A stretch of DNA of 64,000 bases, taken from an uncultured Hyphomonas sp. Its GTDB lineage: Bacteria > Pseudomonadota > Alphaproteobacteria > Caulobacterales > Hyphomonadaceae. Shown here piece after piece: positions 41,151 to 50,309 of this stretch. Position 1 is the first letter of the stretch; every line of letters begins with the position of its first letter. A model generated the notes under the pieces. It was not told the DNA's origin. It searched no databases and saw nothing but the letters and a program-made list of their open reading frames with translations. A program made the translations under genes and the position numbers. The stretch spans positions 1,674,001-1,738,000 of the forward strand of contig NZ_OY781472.1 in NCBI RefSeq assembly GCF_963677035.1, in the 5' to 3' direction.

Positions 41151-42670
41151 GCCCGCTGGGTCTTGTCCTGCTTGTGCTGGTCTGGAGCGCGGCTGTCTGG
41201 GCCGGTGCCAGCCTGATCTGCCGGAAACAGCCGCCGCCGAAAGTGGCGCAGGCCATCTGGCGCGGAGCGGGGCTTGCGCTGGCCGCGCCCTTTGCTGCCT
41301 CGCTGGTCGTGCCGGGGTTTTCTGCCGACATCGCCGCGCCGCTGGCCGAGTTGCCACTTCTGGAGCCGGTCATGACCGTGCCGCAGCAAGGTGCAGGCGC
41401 GGCCGCACCGGCTGCCGGGCTGAAACTGCCGGACGCTGGCACGCTGATCCTGGCCGTCATCGCGGCGGGCTGGGCCATCCGCTTTCTGCTGTGGGGCATC
41501 AGCCAGGTGCGCCTGCAACGGCTGAAGACGTGCGCCATGCGCACACACCGCCCGATTGGGCACTGGGCCGAGGCGGTTGGCCTTTCCCGCACGCCGCGTG
41601 TGCAGGTTATCCCGCGCGGAGCGCCGTTCCTCGCGGGGATCCTGAAACGCTCCGTCTACGTCCCTGCTGCCCTGATCAACAGGGCAGGGGCAAGTGAAGT
41701 GATCGTGCACGAACTGGTTCACCTGAAACGGGGGGATCTGATCGCAAGACCCTTGGAACGAATCGTGGCGGACATTTTCTGGTTCTCCCCCTTTGCCTGG
41801 TGGATCCGCGGTCAGCTCGATTTCTGGCGCGAAGCGGTTGTCGATGAAGAGACCGTCGACCTGACGGGCGATCCGATCGCCTATGCCCGGACCCTGACGT
41901 CTGCTGCGCGTATCTCGCGCGATGAGGCGGTGCTGCCTGTGGCGGCATTCATCCTCCGGAAAAAAGGAACCCTGAAGATGCGTCTCAACGAATTACTGAC
42001 CGAGAAAACCCGTCCGCGCCGTCTTGGCGTTGTCATGGCACTTGCGCTTGCCTGCGCCGCCCCGCTGGCGATTGCGCAGGGCATGCTGATCAAGGGCGCC
42101 GCCGCTGCACCCGGCGCAGCCATCACCTACAGCCATGCCGTACTGGACAAGGCCCGCCTGACCAGCGCGTTCGGCCCGCGCAGACATCCGATCACGGGCG
42201 AGAAGAAAACGCATAATGGCGTCGATCTGGCCGATGCAGAAGGCGTGGCCATCTATGCGCCATCGGCCGGTGTGATCACATCGGCAGCCGAAAAAGGCGC
42301 CTATGGGAACCTTGTGGAGATGCAGGCCGGCGGCGACACCGTGCTGCGCTTCGCCCAGCTGAAATCCATGAACGTGAAGGCAGGCGACACGGTAAAGCCG
42401 GGCGATGTGATCGGTACACTTGGCGAGTCCGGACAGGCCACCGGCCCGCACCTGCATTTTGAGGTCCTGCGCGGCGGCGCTGCTGTCGATCCGCAGGCGG
42501 AGGAGGGGCTCGTTCTGGCCGACAGTCTGTTCATCCTGTCGTCGTCCGGTGCGAAAGTTCCGGTGCCGCCGAAACCACCCACGCCGCCGGTGCCCTCGAT
42601 AGACGTGCCGGAACCCCCGGTGCCGCCAGCCCCGCCGCAGGAGTTCAGGGAACGCGGCAGCGAAGGCTGA
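41147..42670 (+). CDS. BlaR1-like M56 peptidase fused to an M23 peptidase
   Basis: 507 residues. The N-terminal part holds several TM segments (SPLGLVLLVLVWSAAVWAGASLI, AGTLILAVIAAGWAIRFLLWGI). The M56 zinc site is HELVH in VIVHELVHLKRGDLIARPLERIVADIFWFSPFAWWI. After a further TM segment (VVMALALACAAPLAIA), residues about 335-450 form an M23 LytM-type domain (SAFGPRRHPITGEKKTHNGVDLA with HxxxD, and GPHLHFEVL with HxH). A Pro-rich tail ends the protein. BlaR1 proteins normally carry a penicillin-binding sensor where this has an M23 domain, so here the outside module should contact peptidoglycan peptides. The start at 41147 gives ATGA overlap with the repressor gene. Confidence 0.88.
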   Translation: MSPLGLVLLVLVWSAAVWAGASLICRKQPPPKVAQAIWRGAGLALAAPFAASLVVPGFSADIAAPLAELPLLEPVMTVPQQGAGAAAPAAGLKLPDAGTLILAVIAAGWAIRFLLWGISQVRLQRLKTCAMRTHRPIGHWAEAVGLSRTPRVQVIPRGAPFLAGILKRSVYVPAALINRAGASEVIVHELVHLKRGDLIARPLERIVADIFWFSPFAWWIRGQLDFWREAVVDEETVDLTGDPIAYARTLTSAARISRDEAVLPVAAFILRKKGTLKMRLNELLTEKTRPRRLGVVMALALACAAPLAIAQGMLIKGAAAAPGAAITYSHAVLDKARLTSAFGPRRHPITGEKKTHNGVDLADAEGVAIYAPSAGVITSAAEKGAYGNLVEMQAGGDTVLRFAQLKSMNVKAGDTVKPGDVIGTLGESGQATGPHLHFEVLRGGAAVDPQAEEGLVLADSLFILSSSGAKVPVPPKPPTPPVPSIDVPEPPVPPAPPQEFRERGSEG

Positions 42671-42686
42671 GCCCTGACCCTCAAAC

Positions 42687-42718
42687 AAAAAGCCCGCAGC
42701 GATGCTGCGGGCTTTTTT
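42687..42718. terminator. Bidirectional terminator
   Basis: Perfect stem AGCCCGCAGC-GAT-GCTGCGGGCT with T-runs on both strands, between the convergent M56-M23 and prs genes. Confidence 0.9.
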
Positions 42719-42737
42719 CGTTCCGGATGGCCCGGCC

Positions 42738-43676
42738 TTAGCGGTCGAAGAGTTTCGAGACGCTTTCCTCGTTCGCGATGCGGCGGATGGCTTCGCCCAG
42801 CAGCGGCGCGATCGGCAGGATACGGATGGATTTGGATTTCTTCGCTTCTTCAGACGGGGCGATCGTGTCGGTCATGACCAGTTCGTCGAGCACCGATTTC
42901 TCGATCCGCTCCACCGCCTTGCCGGACAGGACGCCGTGGCTGACATAGGCCGAGACCGATTTTGCGCCCTGGTCTTTCAGGGCCGCAGCGGCGTTCGCCA
43001 GCGTGCCGCCGCTATCGCACATGTCGTCCAGCATGATGCAGCGCTTGCCGCTCACATCACCGATGATGTTCATCACTTCGGATTTGCCGGCTTCCGGGCG
43101 GCGCTTGTCGACGATGGCGAGATCGGCATCGTCGAGCCGCTTGGCGAGGGAGCGCGCGCGCACCACGCCGCCAACGTCCGGCGAGACGACCACGATCTTG
43201 TCCTTGCCGTAGCGCTCCTTGATATCGTCGATCATCACCGGGCTGCCGAAGAGGTTATCGGTCGGGATGTCGAAGAAGCCCTGGATCTGGCCAGCGTGCA
43301 GGTCGACGGTCAGGACGCGGTCGGCCCCGGCCGTGGAGATCAGATTGGCAACCAGTTTGGCCGAGATCGGCGTACGGCCGTCGGTTTTTCGGTCCTGGCG
43401 GGCATAGCCGAAATAGGGGATCACCGCTGTGATGCGCCGGGCCGAGGCGCGCTTCAGCGCATCCATCATGATCAGCAGCTGCATCAGATTGTCATTGGCC
43501 GGGTGGGAAGTCGACTGAATGACGAAGACGTCTTCGCCGCGGACGTTCTCATCGACGCGGACGAAGATCTCTTCGTCTGCGAAGGATTTCACCTCCGAAC
43601 GGGTCAGCCGCATGTCCAGATAGTCAGCAATGGCTTCGGCCAACGGGCGGTTCGCATTGCAGGCGAGAAGTTTCAT
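42738..43676 (-). CDS. prs: Ribose-phosphate pyrophosphokinase
   Basis: 312 residues, the normal length. [72 protein letters not shown] (ATP and catalytic region), [15 protein letters not shown] and the PRPP-binding loop [17 protein letters not shown] identify PRPP synthetase. It makes PRPP from ribose 5-phosphate and ATP for nucleotide, His and Trp synthesis. The frame is open upstream, but the ATG at 43676 gives the canonical N-terminus. Confidence 0.96.
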   Translation of the reverse strand: MKLLACNANRPLAEAIADYLDMRLTRSEVKSFADEEIFVRVDENVRGEDVFVIQSTSHPANDNLMQLLIMMDALKRASARRITAVIPYFGYARQDRKTDGRTPISAKLVANLISTAGADRVLTVDLHAGQIQGFFDIPTDNLFGSPVMIDDIKERYGKDKIVVVSPDVGGVVRARSLAKRLDDADLAIVDKRRPEAGKSEVMNIIGDVSGKRCIMLDDMCDSGGTLANAAAALKDQGAKSVSAYVSHGVLSGKAVERIEKSVLDELVMTDTIAPSEEAKKSKSIRILPIAPLLGEAIRRIANEESVSKLFDR

Positions 43677-43768
43677 GTTGGCTGTGACCCTGTGCTGCCC
43701 CGGATGGCGACGCTTTTGTAACAGGGAGCCGTGAGTCGCAACCGGACTCTGGCATTGAATGCGACTTT

Positions 43769-44584
43769 TTACGGTGCAAGCATGATGACTGAGGCATTTC
43801 GGCCATAGTCCGGCTCGCCGCGGTGGTTTCTCCTGCGGTTGGAAAAATAGCCGTCTTCCAGCGCGCAGGTGTCGAGGCCCAGATTGACGACATGGCCGAT
43901 GTCCATGGCCGCCAGGCTGGCCGCGCAATAAGCCGGAAGGTCGAAATGGAAGCGGTCGCCCACGCCGCGCACGAAGAGGTGTTCGCTGGCGGGGGAGGCC
44001 TCAAGGAAGGTGTCGCGGAATTCCGGGCCGACCTCATAGCTCGCCTGGCCGATCGTCGGGCCGATGGCCGCGCGGATGTGTCCCGGCCGGGCGCCGAGCT
44101 CGGTCATCGAGGCGACGGTGGCCTCCAGCACGCCGCCAAGGGCGCCTTTCCAGCCGGCATGCGCCGCGCCGATCACACCGGCCTCCGCATCCGCGAAGAG
44201 GACGGGCGTACAGTCTGCCGTCAGGATGCACAGGCCAAAGCCCGGCAGCGTGGTGACCATGGCGTCGGCCTGCGGGCGGTCTGTGCCCCAGGCTTCGGTG
44301 ACGTGGACCACGTCGGCCGAATGGATCTGGTGGCAGGACAGAAGGGCGTCCGCGCCCATGGCCTGGCGGATGATGTCCCGGTTCTGCGCCACCGCGGCCG
44401 GATCGTCGCCTGAGCCGGGCCCGGCATTGAGGCTGGCATAGAGCCCGGCCGAGACCCCGCCGGCCCGTCCGAAGAAGCCGTGGCGGATGCCCGTCAGGCC
44501 GGACAGGCCGGGGGCGGTCTCGAAAGGGGGCGGGGCAGGGGCTGGCATGCCTTCAGGCGTGCTGCGCCCCGCCGGCCCTGTCAA
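43769..44584 (-). CDS. pgeF: PgeF/YfiH-family purine nucleoside phosphorylase-like protein
   Basis: 271 residues. The family motifs are [43 protein letters not shown] and [19 protein letters not shown], giving the Cys/His zinc site. YfiH/PgeF proteins, formerly called multicopper polyphenol oxidases or laccase-domain proteins, act as purine nucleoside phosphorylase/adenosine deaminase-type enzymes; in E. coli PgeF edits wrongly built muropeptides. The first 15-20 residues are Pro/Ala-rich, so a start at Met13 is also possible. Confidence 0.88.
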   Translation of the reverse strand: MTGPAGRSTPEGMPAPAPPPFETAPGLSGLTGIRHGFFGRAGGVSAGLYASLNAGPGSGDDPAAVAQNRDIIRQAMGADALLSCHQIHSADVVHVTEAWGTDRPQADAMVTTLPGFGLCILTADCTPVLFADAEAGVIGAAHAGWKGALGGVLEATVASMTELGARPGHIRAAIGPTIGQASYEVGPEFRDTFLEASPASEHLFVRGVGDRFHFDLPAYCAASLAAMDIGHVVNLGLDTCALEDGYFSNRRRNHRGEPDYGRNASVIMLAP

Positions 44585-44614
44585 GTTACCGGGCCGCTGG
44601 CCGGGCCGTTGCCT

Positions 44615-45925
44615 TTACTGGTGATAGGCGGTCTCGCCATGGGTGGCGGAGTCGAGCCCGGCTTCTTCATCCTCCGCGGACACGCGCAGCGGGATCACCG
44701 TCCGGATGCCGTAAAGCAGGCCGGCAGTGACAACCGCCGACAGGAGGCCGACCACACCGACGCCCAGCAGCTGGATGCCGAACTGGATGAGCACAGGCTT
44801 TGACAGGCCGGGCGCCAGCGGGCCGAACGCGGCCAGAAAGGGCAGGGCCAGGCTGCCGAGAATGCCGCCGACGCCATGCACGGCGAACACGTCGAGACTG
44901 TCGTCGATCTTCAGTTTCTGCCGGATCAGCACCACCGCGCCATAGCAGACGAGCGCGCTGGCCGCCCCGATGACCATCGCCCCGGCCGGGCCGACAGAGC
45001 CTGCGGCAGGCGTGATCGTGGCAAGGCCGGCCACCATGCCGGTCGCGATACCGACCAGCGTGGGCTTGCCGAAACTGGTCCATTCAATGCCCATCCAGAC
45101 GAGGGCTGCGGTGGCGGCAGACGTGTGCGTCACCAGCATGGCGCGGGCGGCGTCGCCATTGGCGCCGAGGGCTGAGCCGGCATTGAAGCCGAACCAGCCG
45201 ACCCACAGCATGGCGGCGCCCAGCATGACAAAGCCCGGGCTGTGCGGCGGGTGCATGTCCTGCGGGAAGTGCGCCCGCTTGCCGATGATCAGGGCAAAGA
45301 CGAGCGCGGAGACGCCGGCCGTGGTGTGCACAACGATGCCGCCCGCAAAATCGATCACGCCCATGCCGGACAACCAGCCGCCGCCCCACACCCAGTGCGC
45401 CGCCGGCGCATAGCACAGCAGCAGCCACAATGCGCAGAAGACCAGCATCGCCCCGAAATTCACCCGCTCCACAAAAGCCCCCACGATCAGTGCCGGGGTA
45501 ATGATCGCAAAGGTCATCTGGAACATCATGAACAGCGGCTCGGGAATGGACTGGCCGTCCAGCGGCGCGGCCGTGACACCCCCGGCAAAAGACTTCGCGA
45601 AACCGCCAATGATCCCGTCGGCGCTGGCCCCGAAGGCGAGGGAATACCCGCAGACAAGCCAGACAATGCTCATCAGCGCGGCGATCGCCATGCACTGCAT
45701 CAGCACCGAGAGCAGGTTCTTGGCCTGGACCAGGCCGCCATAGAACAGGGCGAGGCCGGGAAGGGTCATGAACAGGACGAGCGCGGTGGCGGTGAGGATC
45801 CAGGCCGTGTCACCCGCGCTGGTGCCCATGTCTGCAAAGGCCGGCGCAGAAAATACCGCGCACAGCAGCGACAGCACGCCGAAGCGTGCCGCAATTGAAT
45901 TGTGTCCCAATGTCAGCTCCCTCAT
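44615..45925 (-). CDS. amtB: Ammonium transporter (Amt family)
   Basis: 436 residues, signal-like N-terminus plus eleven TM helices. Amt signatures: ALVLFMTLPGLALFYGGLVQAKN, WVWGGGWLSGMGVIDFAGGIVVHTTAG with the first pore histidine, and DVFAVHGVGGILGSLALPFLA with the second. It conducts ammonium inward under nitrogen limitation. No glnK is adjacent, unlike the usual pair. A TTG at 45911 with GGGAG upstream is an alternative start. The minus-strand neighbour upstream is the prolyl isomerase gene, 110 bases away. Confidence 0.92.
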   Translation of the reverse strand: MRELTLGHNSIAARFGVLSLLCAVFSAPAFADMGTSAGDTAWILTATALVLFMTLPGLALFYGGLVQAKNLLSVLMQCMAIAALMSIVWLVCGYSLAFGASADGIIGGFAKSFAGGVTAAPLDGQSIPEPLFMMFQMTFAIITPALIVGAFVERVNFGAMLVFCALWLLLCYAPAAHWVWGGGWLSGMGVIDFAGGIVVHTTAGVSALVFALIIGKRAHFPQDMHPPHSPGFVMLGAAMLWVGWFGFNAGSALGANGDAARAMLVTHTSAATAALVWMGIEWTSFGKPTLVGIATGMVAGLATITPAAGSVGPAGAMVIGAASALVCYGAVVLIRQKLKIDDSLDVFAVHGVGGILGSLALPFLAAFGPLAPGLSKPVLIQFGIQLLGVGVVGLLSAVVTAGLLYGIRTVIPLRVSAEDEEAGLDSATHGETAYHQ

Positions 45926-46035
45926 TTAGTTCACGCGCGTGAACTTGCCCTCCACTCGCGTCTATTGGTTCGGGAAAACAGGATGCGAGTGCGGCGGAGC
46001 GCCAAGCGAATTGGATTAACTGTTCGCAAACGGGA

Positions 46036-46986
46036 TCAATTTTGCCCATTAATTGGGCGAGCAGGCACAGGTAATGTGCAAATATCGAGCACTTTTGGCG
46101 GGGTGTGAACATAGGCGCTGACCGAAGAGTAATCGATCTTGCTCTCTTTTAAGGCGTTCCACTCAGGGCTCGGCGTCTTCATGACTTCGAAGGCGGGGCG
46201 ATCTGCCTCCGGCATATCTGCGGCAACATGCGCGGCGATGATCCGGTTGGAGGCGAGCTTTTCGGCGCGCGCTTTGGCGGCCTCGGCGGCGAGTTCGGGA
46301 TCTTCCCCGAACAGGATGTCGGCGTCTTCCTCGGATGAGGGCTCCACGCGGGCGAGGCCGTTTACCGTGTCCATGCCGGAAATCACGCGGCCGACAATGG
46401 TATAGTTCCGGTCGAGATAGCGGCGCGGCAGGAGCGGGATATAGATTTCGGTGACCGCCGAATCCGGCGCCGTGCTGCGCGCCATGCCGACCGCGCCGGG
46501 GCAGTTGAGCAGCCATTCCGCGCCGCGCTGGTGTGCCGCCGGGAACCCTTTCCGGTGACCGACCTGCGCAGCGTAGAGATCGTCGCTGCCCAGCGGGTCA
46601 AACCCTGCAGTGCTTGTTTCGCGTTCGGCCTCCAGCGGCAATTCCGGCACGTCGCCGATCGCCTGATCGAACTCCCGCCCGGCCTGCGCGACATGGGTTT
46701 CGATCACGCGGTAGAAATATTCGCCATCGAAATAGCCGGACCGGACAGCCTCGCGCAGGGCCGCGGCATTGACCGGGGCCGCTTCCGGCAGCAGCTCCAC
46801 AAAGATCACACCGTTCTGGCCAAGATCGAACAGGAGGAGGTTCTCCGGATCGACCGTGCGCCAGGACGTGTCTTCCGGTGCGGGGACCGGGGCATCCGGG
46901 GCGGAGACCGGTTCAGGCGGCGTTTCTGCCGGAGCGTTCTGGCAGGCCGCGATCAGGGCGAGGGCGGGGATCAGGCGTTTCAACAT
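46036..46986 (-). CDS. Lipoprotein peptidyl-prolyl isomerase (cyclophilin type)
   Basis: 316 residues from the ATG at 46986, chosen because it yields a lipoprotein signal MLKRLIPALALIAAC. The cyclophilin-like domain includes NGVIFVELLPEAAPVNAAALREAVRSGYFDGEYFYRVIETHVAQAG, GAVGMARSTAPDSAVTEIYIPL and RNYTIVGRVISGMDTVNGL. The core deviates from standard cyclophilins (FYRV with VAQAG in place of Q-GGD), so enzymatic strength is uncertain. A C-terminal extension of about 100 residues contains an acidic/helical segment. Probably anchored in the envelope and aids folding. Confidence 0.82.
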   Translation of the reverse strand: MLKRLIPALALIAACQNAPAETPPEPVSAPDAPVPAPEDTSWRTVDPENLLLFDLGQNGVIFVELLPEAAPVNAAALREAVRSGYFDGEYFYRVIETHVAQAGREFDQAIGDVPELPLEAERETSTAGFDPLGSDDLYAAQVGHRKGFPAAHQRGAEWLLNCPGAVGMARSTAPDSAVTEIYIPLLPRRYLDRNYTIVGRVISGMDTVNGLARVEPSSEEDADILFGEDPELAAEAAKARAEKLASNRIIAAHVAADMPEADRPAFEVMKTPSPEWNALKESKIDYSSVSAYVHTPPKVLDICTLPVPARPINGQN

Positions 46987-47040
46987 GGCCGGAGTGTTGG
47001 CGGGGAAGGGGCCGGGAGGCAAGCGAATATGAAGAGACAC

Positions 47041-47165
47041 AAGAGCTGTGGCACGCGGATGTGGCACCTGCCGGACGCTGCGCCGGATCTCGTCATCCTC
47101 TGCGCCGGCACGCTGGACGACCCGCCCGGGGCCGTGCCGACCACCCACATCTTCATTGAGGAAGC
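47041..47165 (+). pseudogene. Remnant of a GFA-family (formaldehyde-activating enzyme-like) gene
   Basis: Frame from 47041 reads KSCGTRMWHLPDAAPDLVI then LCAGTLDDPPGAVPTTHIFIEEA, which matches the C-terminal part of GFA-family zinc proteins (CGTR.W, aGtLDDP...P..HIF). The N-terminal zinc-binding half is absent: the prolyl isomerase gene begins there on the other strand. After 47165 the frame loses family character. A different frame from 47166 to 47268 gives a plausible protein end (DTLIIEAFHSTRQALWDRF and on) with stop TAA, so the region seems to be a patchwork of decayed genes. Confidence 0.5.
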
Positions 47166-47417
47166 GACACCCTCATCATCGAAGCCTTCCACTCCACCCG
47201 CCAGGCCCTGTGGGACCGTTTCGCGGCCATATATCCGGAGCAACAGTTTGCACCCGCCGAAATTTAATTTCTGGCATTCGATAGAGTATGGAGGCTCGGC
47301 TACGGAATTCGCCTAACAGGATATATCTTCGCGTTTTTCTGCCTGGCGGCTGGCAATTCGGGGTTGCGCGCCGTGCTCCTGTCCGGAAAGTAGAACGTTC
47401 CGTTGGGAGGGTAGAAA

Positions 47418-50300
47418 ATGGGAATACGCGCGTTCGCAGCGGCGCTGGCATCGGTGGTCTGGCTAGCAGCTTGCGGCGGCGGCGGAGGTGGCGGAACATC
47501 CAGCCCATCTTCTGTACCCCCGCCATCCAACCAGGCACCTTCCGCCAATGCGGGACAGGATATTGCTGGCCCGATCGAAGCGGAGGGCGTTCAGGTTGGC
47601 GGCGATTTTAGCAGTGATCCGGATGGCGATACGCTCACCTATCTTTGGACCATTCTCTCCCAGCCGGAAGGCGCTGAAGCGGAACTGGATGATGAAACTG
47701 CGCTGCAACCAAAATTGCTGACTCAGGTGCCCGGGACTTATGAGCTTGAACTCGCCGCTACGGACCCCGCCGGCGCGACAGGCTATGACCGCGTGTCGGT
47801 GTCTCTGGTGAACGATCCGCCTGTGCCAGCTATTTCAGGACTCTTTACGACCCCTGCGCTCGGTGAGGAGGTCGAACTATCGGCGGTGGAGACGAAAGAC
47901 CCAAACGGTCAACCCCTGGAGTTTACATGGACACTTGAATCCGCCCCGCCAGGCTCAGCCTTGGACACAGAATATGTCGGTATGGTGCAGAAAATCATCT
48001 TTGACGTAAAAGGAGAGTACCGGTTTTCACTCGCAGTTTCCGACGGAATCCAAACCGTTACGATCGATGTGCCAGTGATTTCGGCAACAGAGTATTCCAT
48101 CAGGAAGCTGCCGGCGGCAGGCCAGGCCCGGGCGATTCAGCCTGGCGGTGACCGCCTGGTCGTCTACCTGCAAGGTCAAAGTGGCTCTCGGGACCTTGCG
48201 ATATACGACAAAAGCAACCACGACCCTGTTCTTGTGCCTCTCGAATCAAAGCCTCTGAGCATCGCGGTGTCGCCGGATGGTCATTTTGCCGTGCTCGCCG
48301 GGGACAATTCGATTGTTTTCGTCGATCTGGACCTGGCGGAGATTATCTCAAGTTGGCCGGTGGACTTTATTGCGTTGGACATCGCGATGTCGAATGAGGG
48401 GTACGCGTATATATTCAATAAAGGAGACGGCAGTACCGACATGCTGTCCATTAATGCCCTGACGGGGCAATTGAAGACGACACAGGGGCGATTTGACGAC
48501 CTGCGGGGCTACATACATCCATCAAGTGATAAAGTGTATGTGATGACCGGGATCGTACCGAATGAACTCGGGCGGTTCGATATCTCGGGCGGTAATTTCA
48601 ATGATTATCGCATATCGCCAATCACGACGGGCATTTGTGGTGCCGGCTGGATGGCAGGGGATGGCGGTTCATTGCTGACCTATTGTGGCCAGGTTATGAA
48701 ACTGACTGACGATCCGGCTACGGACATGAGCCTGCTTGGTTCCGTCAGCGGTTTTGGTGGCGAAATACTGAGTGCGACCTTCAGCCCGATCACGAAATAC
48801 TGGTATATTCTGGGGCCACCCGACGAAGAGCACCAGAGCAAGATACTGGTTTATGATTCCAGGGACTTCGACCTGATCCATACAATGGAGTTGCCGCCGG
48901 AGAACGGCTTGAACGGCACCCAACTCATCGCCCGCTTCATCACGGCCAGCCAGACGGACGCGACAATCAGGATCCTTGCGCTCGACCATCCGACCGTTGC
49001 GCAGGACTTCTACTTGCTGGAGGCATCGCTGGATTATCCTGCCGGCGCGAACCTGCCGCCGGCTGTGACTCTGCAAAAATACTCTGCAGGCTATGCCGGG
49101 GAAAACATCACTTTGGATGCCAGTACCAGCAGTGACCCCGAGGGTTTGCCGCTGACTTATGCGTGGGAGGTCATCAGTGAACCGAACCCGGACGCAGCGA
49201 TCCTTACCGACGCGAATTCACCTGTCGTGCGCATTTCCCCATCGCTGGAAGGGGAATATGTTGTCCAGCTGACGGTGAGCGATGGGGTGCACCAGGTGGT
49301 CCGGCAAGTGACCGTGTCGGTTGCGCCGGATCATGGCGCTGCCTTCTACAGACTGCCTGGAAATGTTCTCGATGCGGAATATTCCAAATCTCTTTCCATG
49401 CTTGCCTATGTTGTGGAAGGTGAGTCGTCGGTGCGTCTGGTCGATCTTCTGAGCTTTACGGAAAGGCAAGTCCCGCTTGAGCGTCAGGCGTACAGAATCG
49501 GGCTCAGTCCGGATGGTCGGCAGGCTGCTGTGTCTCTGTCCGGCAAAGTTGATTTGATCGATCTGGCGTCGGCAAAGGTTACTGATAGTGCGGCAGTATC
49601 CTGGAATTGGGGAGATATCGTCCTCGACGGAAACGGGCGTGCCCATTTCGATACGGAAAAGGGCAGTGTCGGCCCCTTGGTGTCCGTCGATTTCGGTGCA
49701 GACGAGGTCAGTCTGGCGTACAACAATCTTGATCTTGGTACGGTGCTTCGCATGCATCCACTGGAAAGCTGGGTTTATGGTGTCTCGACGAGACAGATCC
49801 CAGCGGTTCTCCGCAAATGGGACGTGACGACTCTGTCCGCCCAGGCGACTCGAGCAGAAACGATCGGTACCGACAAGGATGAACTGGGCGGAAATATCTG
49901 GTTCAGCGAGGACGGGACGCGGATGCTGACCGCGACCGGCAAGCTATTCACCATATCAAGTGATTATTACAAGGATTTGCTGCTCGATAAGACAATTCAG
50001 GACGGTATCTTCGCGGCCTGGGCAGATCACTCCAGCGAGACCGGGGAATGGGCTGTCGCCATCGGGGATTCGACGAATGTGCCGAGCCTGGATGGAAAAG
50101 TCGCGTTCTATGATGACCAGACCCTGACACGGACGTCTGTCGACGACGTGCGCGAAGTGCCCATCGGGGGTGCGCTCTACCCGGTGCTGGCCACCCGGAT
50201 ATTCTATTCCGATGACGGTTCCGGCCAGGTGCTGCTGACCTCCAATGGAGGCGCCACAATCGACCCCTTCACCGTTCAGGTCCTGAACCTGAAGAACTGA
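47418..50300 (+). CDS. PKD-domain lipoprotein with beta-propeller-like repeats
   Basis: 960 residues. Lipoprotein signal ending LAAC, followed directly by a Gly run and a Ser/Pro linker. PKD/cadherin-like domains at about 40-130 (NQAPSANAGQDI, DPDGDTLTYLWTILSQPEGAEA), 135-225 (DPNGQPLEFTWTLESAPPGSAL) and 550-635 (SSDPEGLPLTYAWEVISEPNPDA). Between and after them are WD/YVTN-like stretches (KPLSIAVSPDGHFAVLAGDNSIVFVDLDLAEI; IGLSPDGRQAAVSLSGKVDLIDLASAKV), suggesting two propellers. Likely a surface or periplasmic binding protein; ligand unknown. Confidence 0.82.
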   Translation: MGIRAFAAALASVVWLAACGGGGGGGTSSPSSVPPPSNQAPSANAGQDIAGPIEAEGVQVGGDFSSDPDGDTLTYLWTILSQPEGAEAELDDETALQPKLLTQVPGTYELELAATDPAGATGYDRVSVSLVNDPPVPAISGLFTTPALGEEVELSAVETKDPNGQPLEFTWTLESAPPGSALDTEYVGMVQKIIFDVKGEYRFSLAVSDGIQTVTIDVPVISATEYSIRKLPAAGQARAIQPGGDRLVVYLQGQSGSRDLAIYDKSNHDPVLVPLESKPLSIAVSPDGHFAVLAGDNSIVFVDLDLAEIISSWPVDFIALDIAMSNEGYAYIFNKGDGSTDMLSINALTGQLKTTQGRFDDLRGYIHPSSDKVYVMTGIVPNELGRFDISGGNFNDYRISPITTGICGAGWMAGDGGSLLTYCGQVMKLTDDPATDMSLLGSVSGFGGEILSATFSPITKYWYILGPPDEEHQSKILVYDSRDFDLIHTMELPPENGLNGTQLIARFITASQTDATIRILALDHPTVAQDFYLLEASLDYPAGANLPPAVTLQKYSAGYAGENITLDASTSSDPEGLPLTYAWEVISEPNPDAAILTDANSPVVRISPSLEGEYVVQLTVSDGVHQVVRQVTVSVAPDHGAAFYRLPGNVLDAEYSKSLSMLAYVVEGESSVRLVDLLSFTERQVPLERQAYRIGLSPDGRQAAVSLSGKVDLIDLASAKVTDSAAVSWNWGDIVLDGNGRAHFDTEKGSVGPLVSVDFGADEVSLAYNNLDLGTVLRMHPLESWVYGVSTRQIPAVLRKWDVTTLSAQATRAETIGTDKDELGGNIWFSEDGTRMLTATGKLFTISSDYYKDLLLDKTIQDGIFAAWADHSSETGEWAVAIGDSTNVPSLDGKVAFYDDQTLTRTSVDDVREVPIGGALYPVLATRIFYSDDGSGQVLLTSNGGATIDPFTVQVLNLKN

Positions 50301-50309
50301 AGCAGGCGC

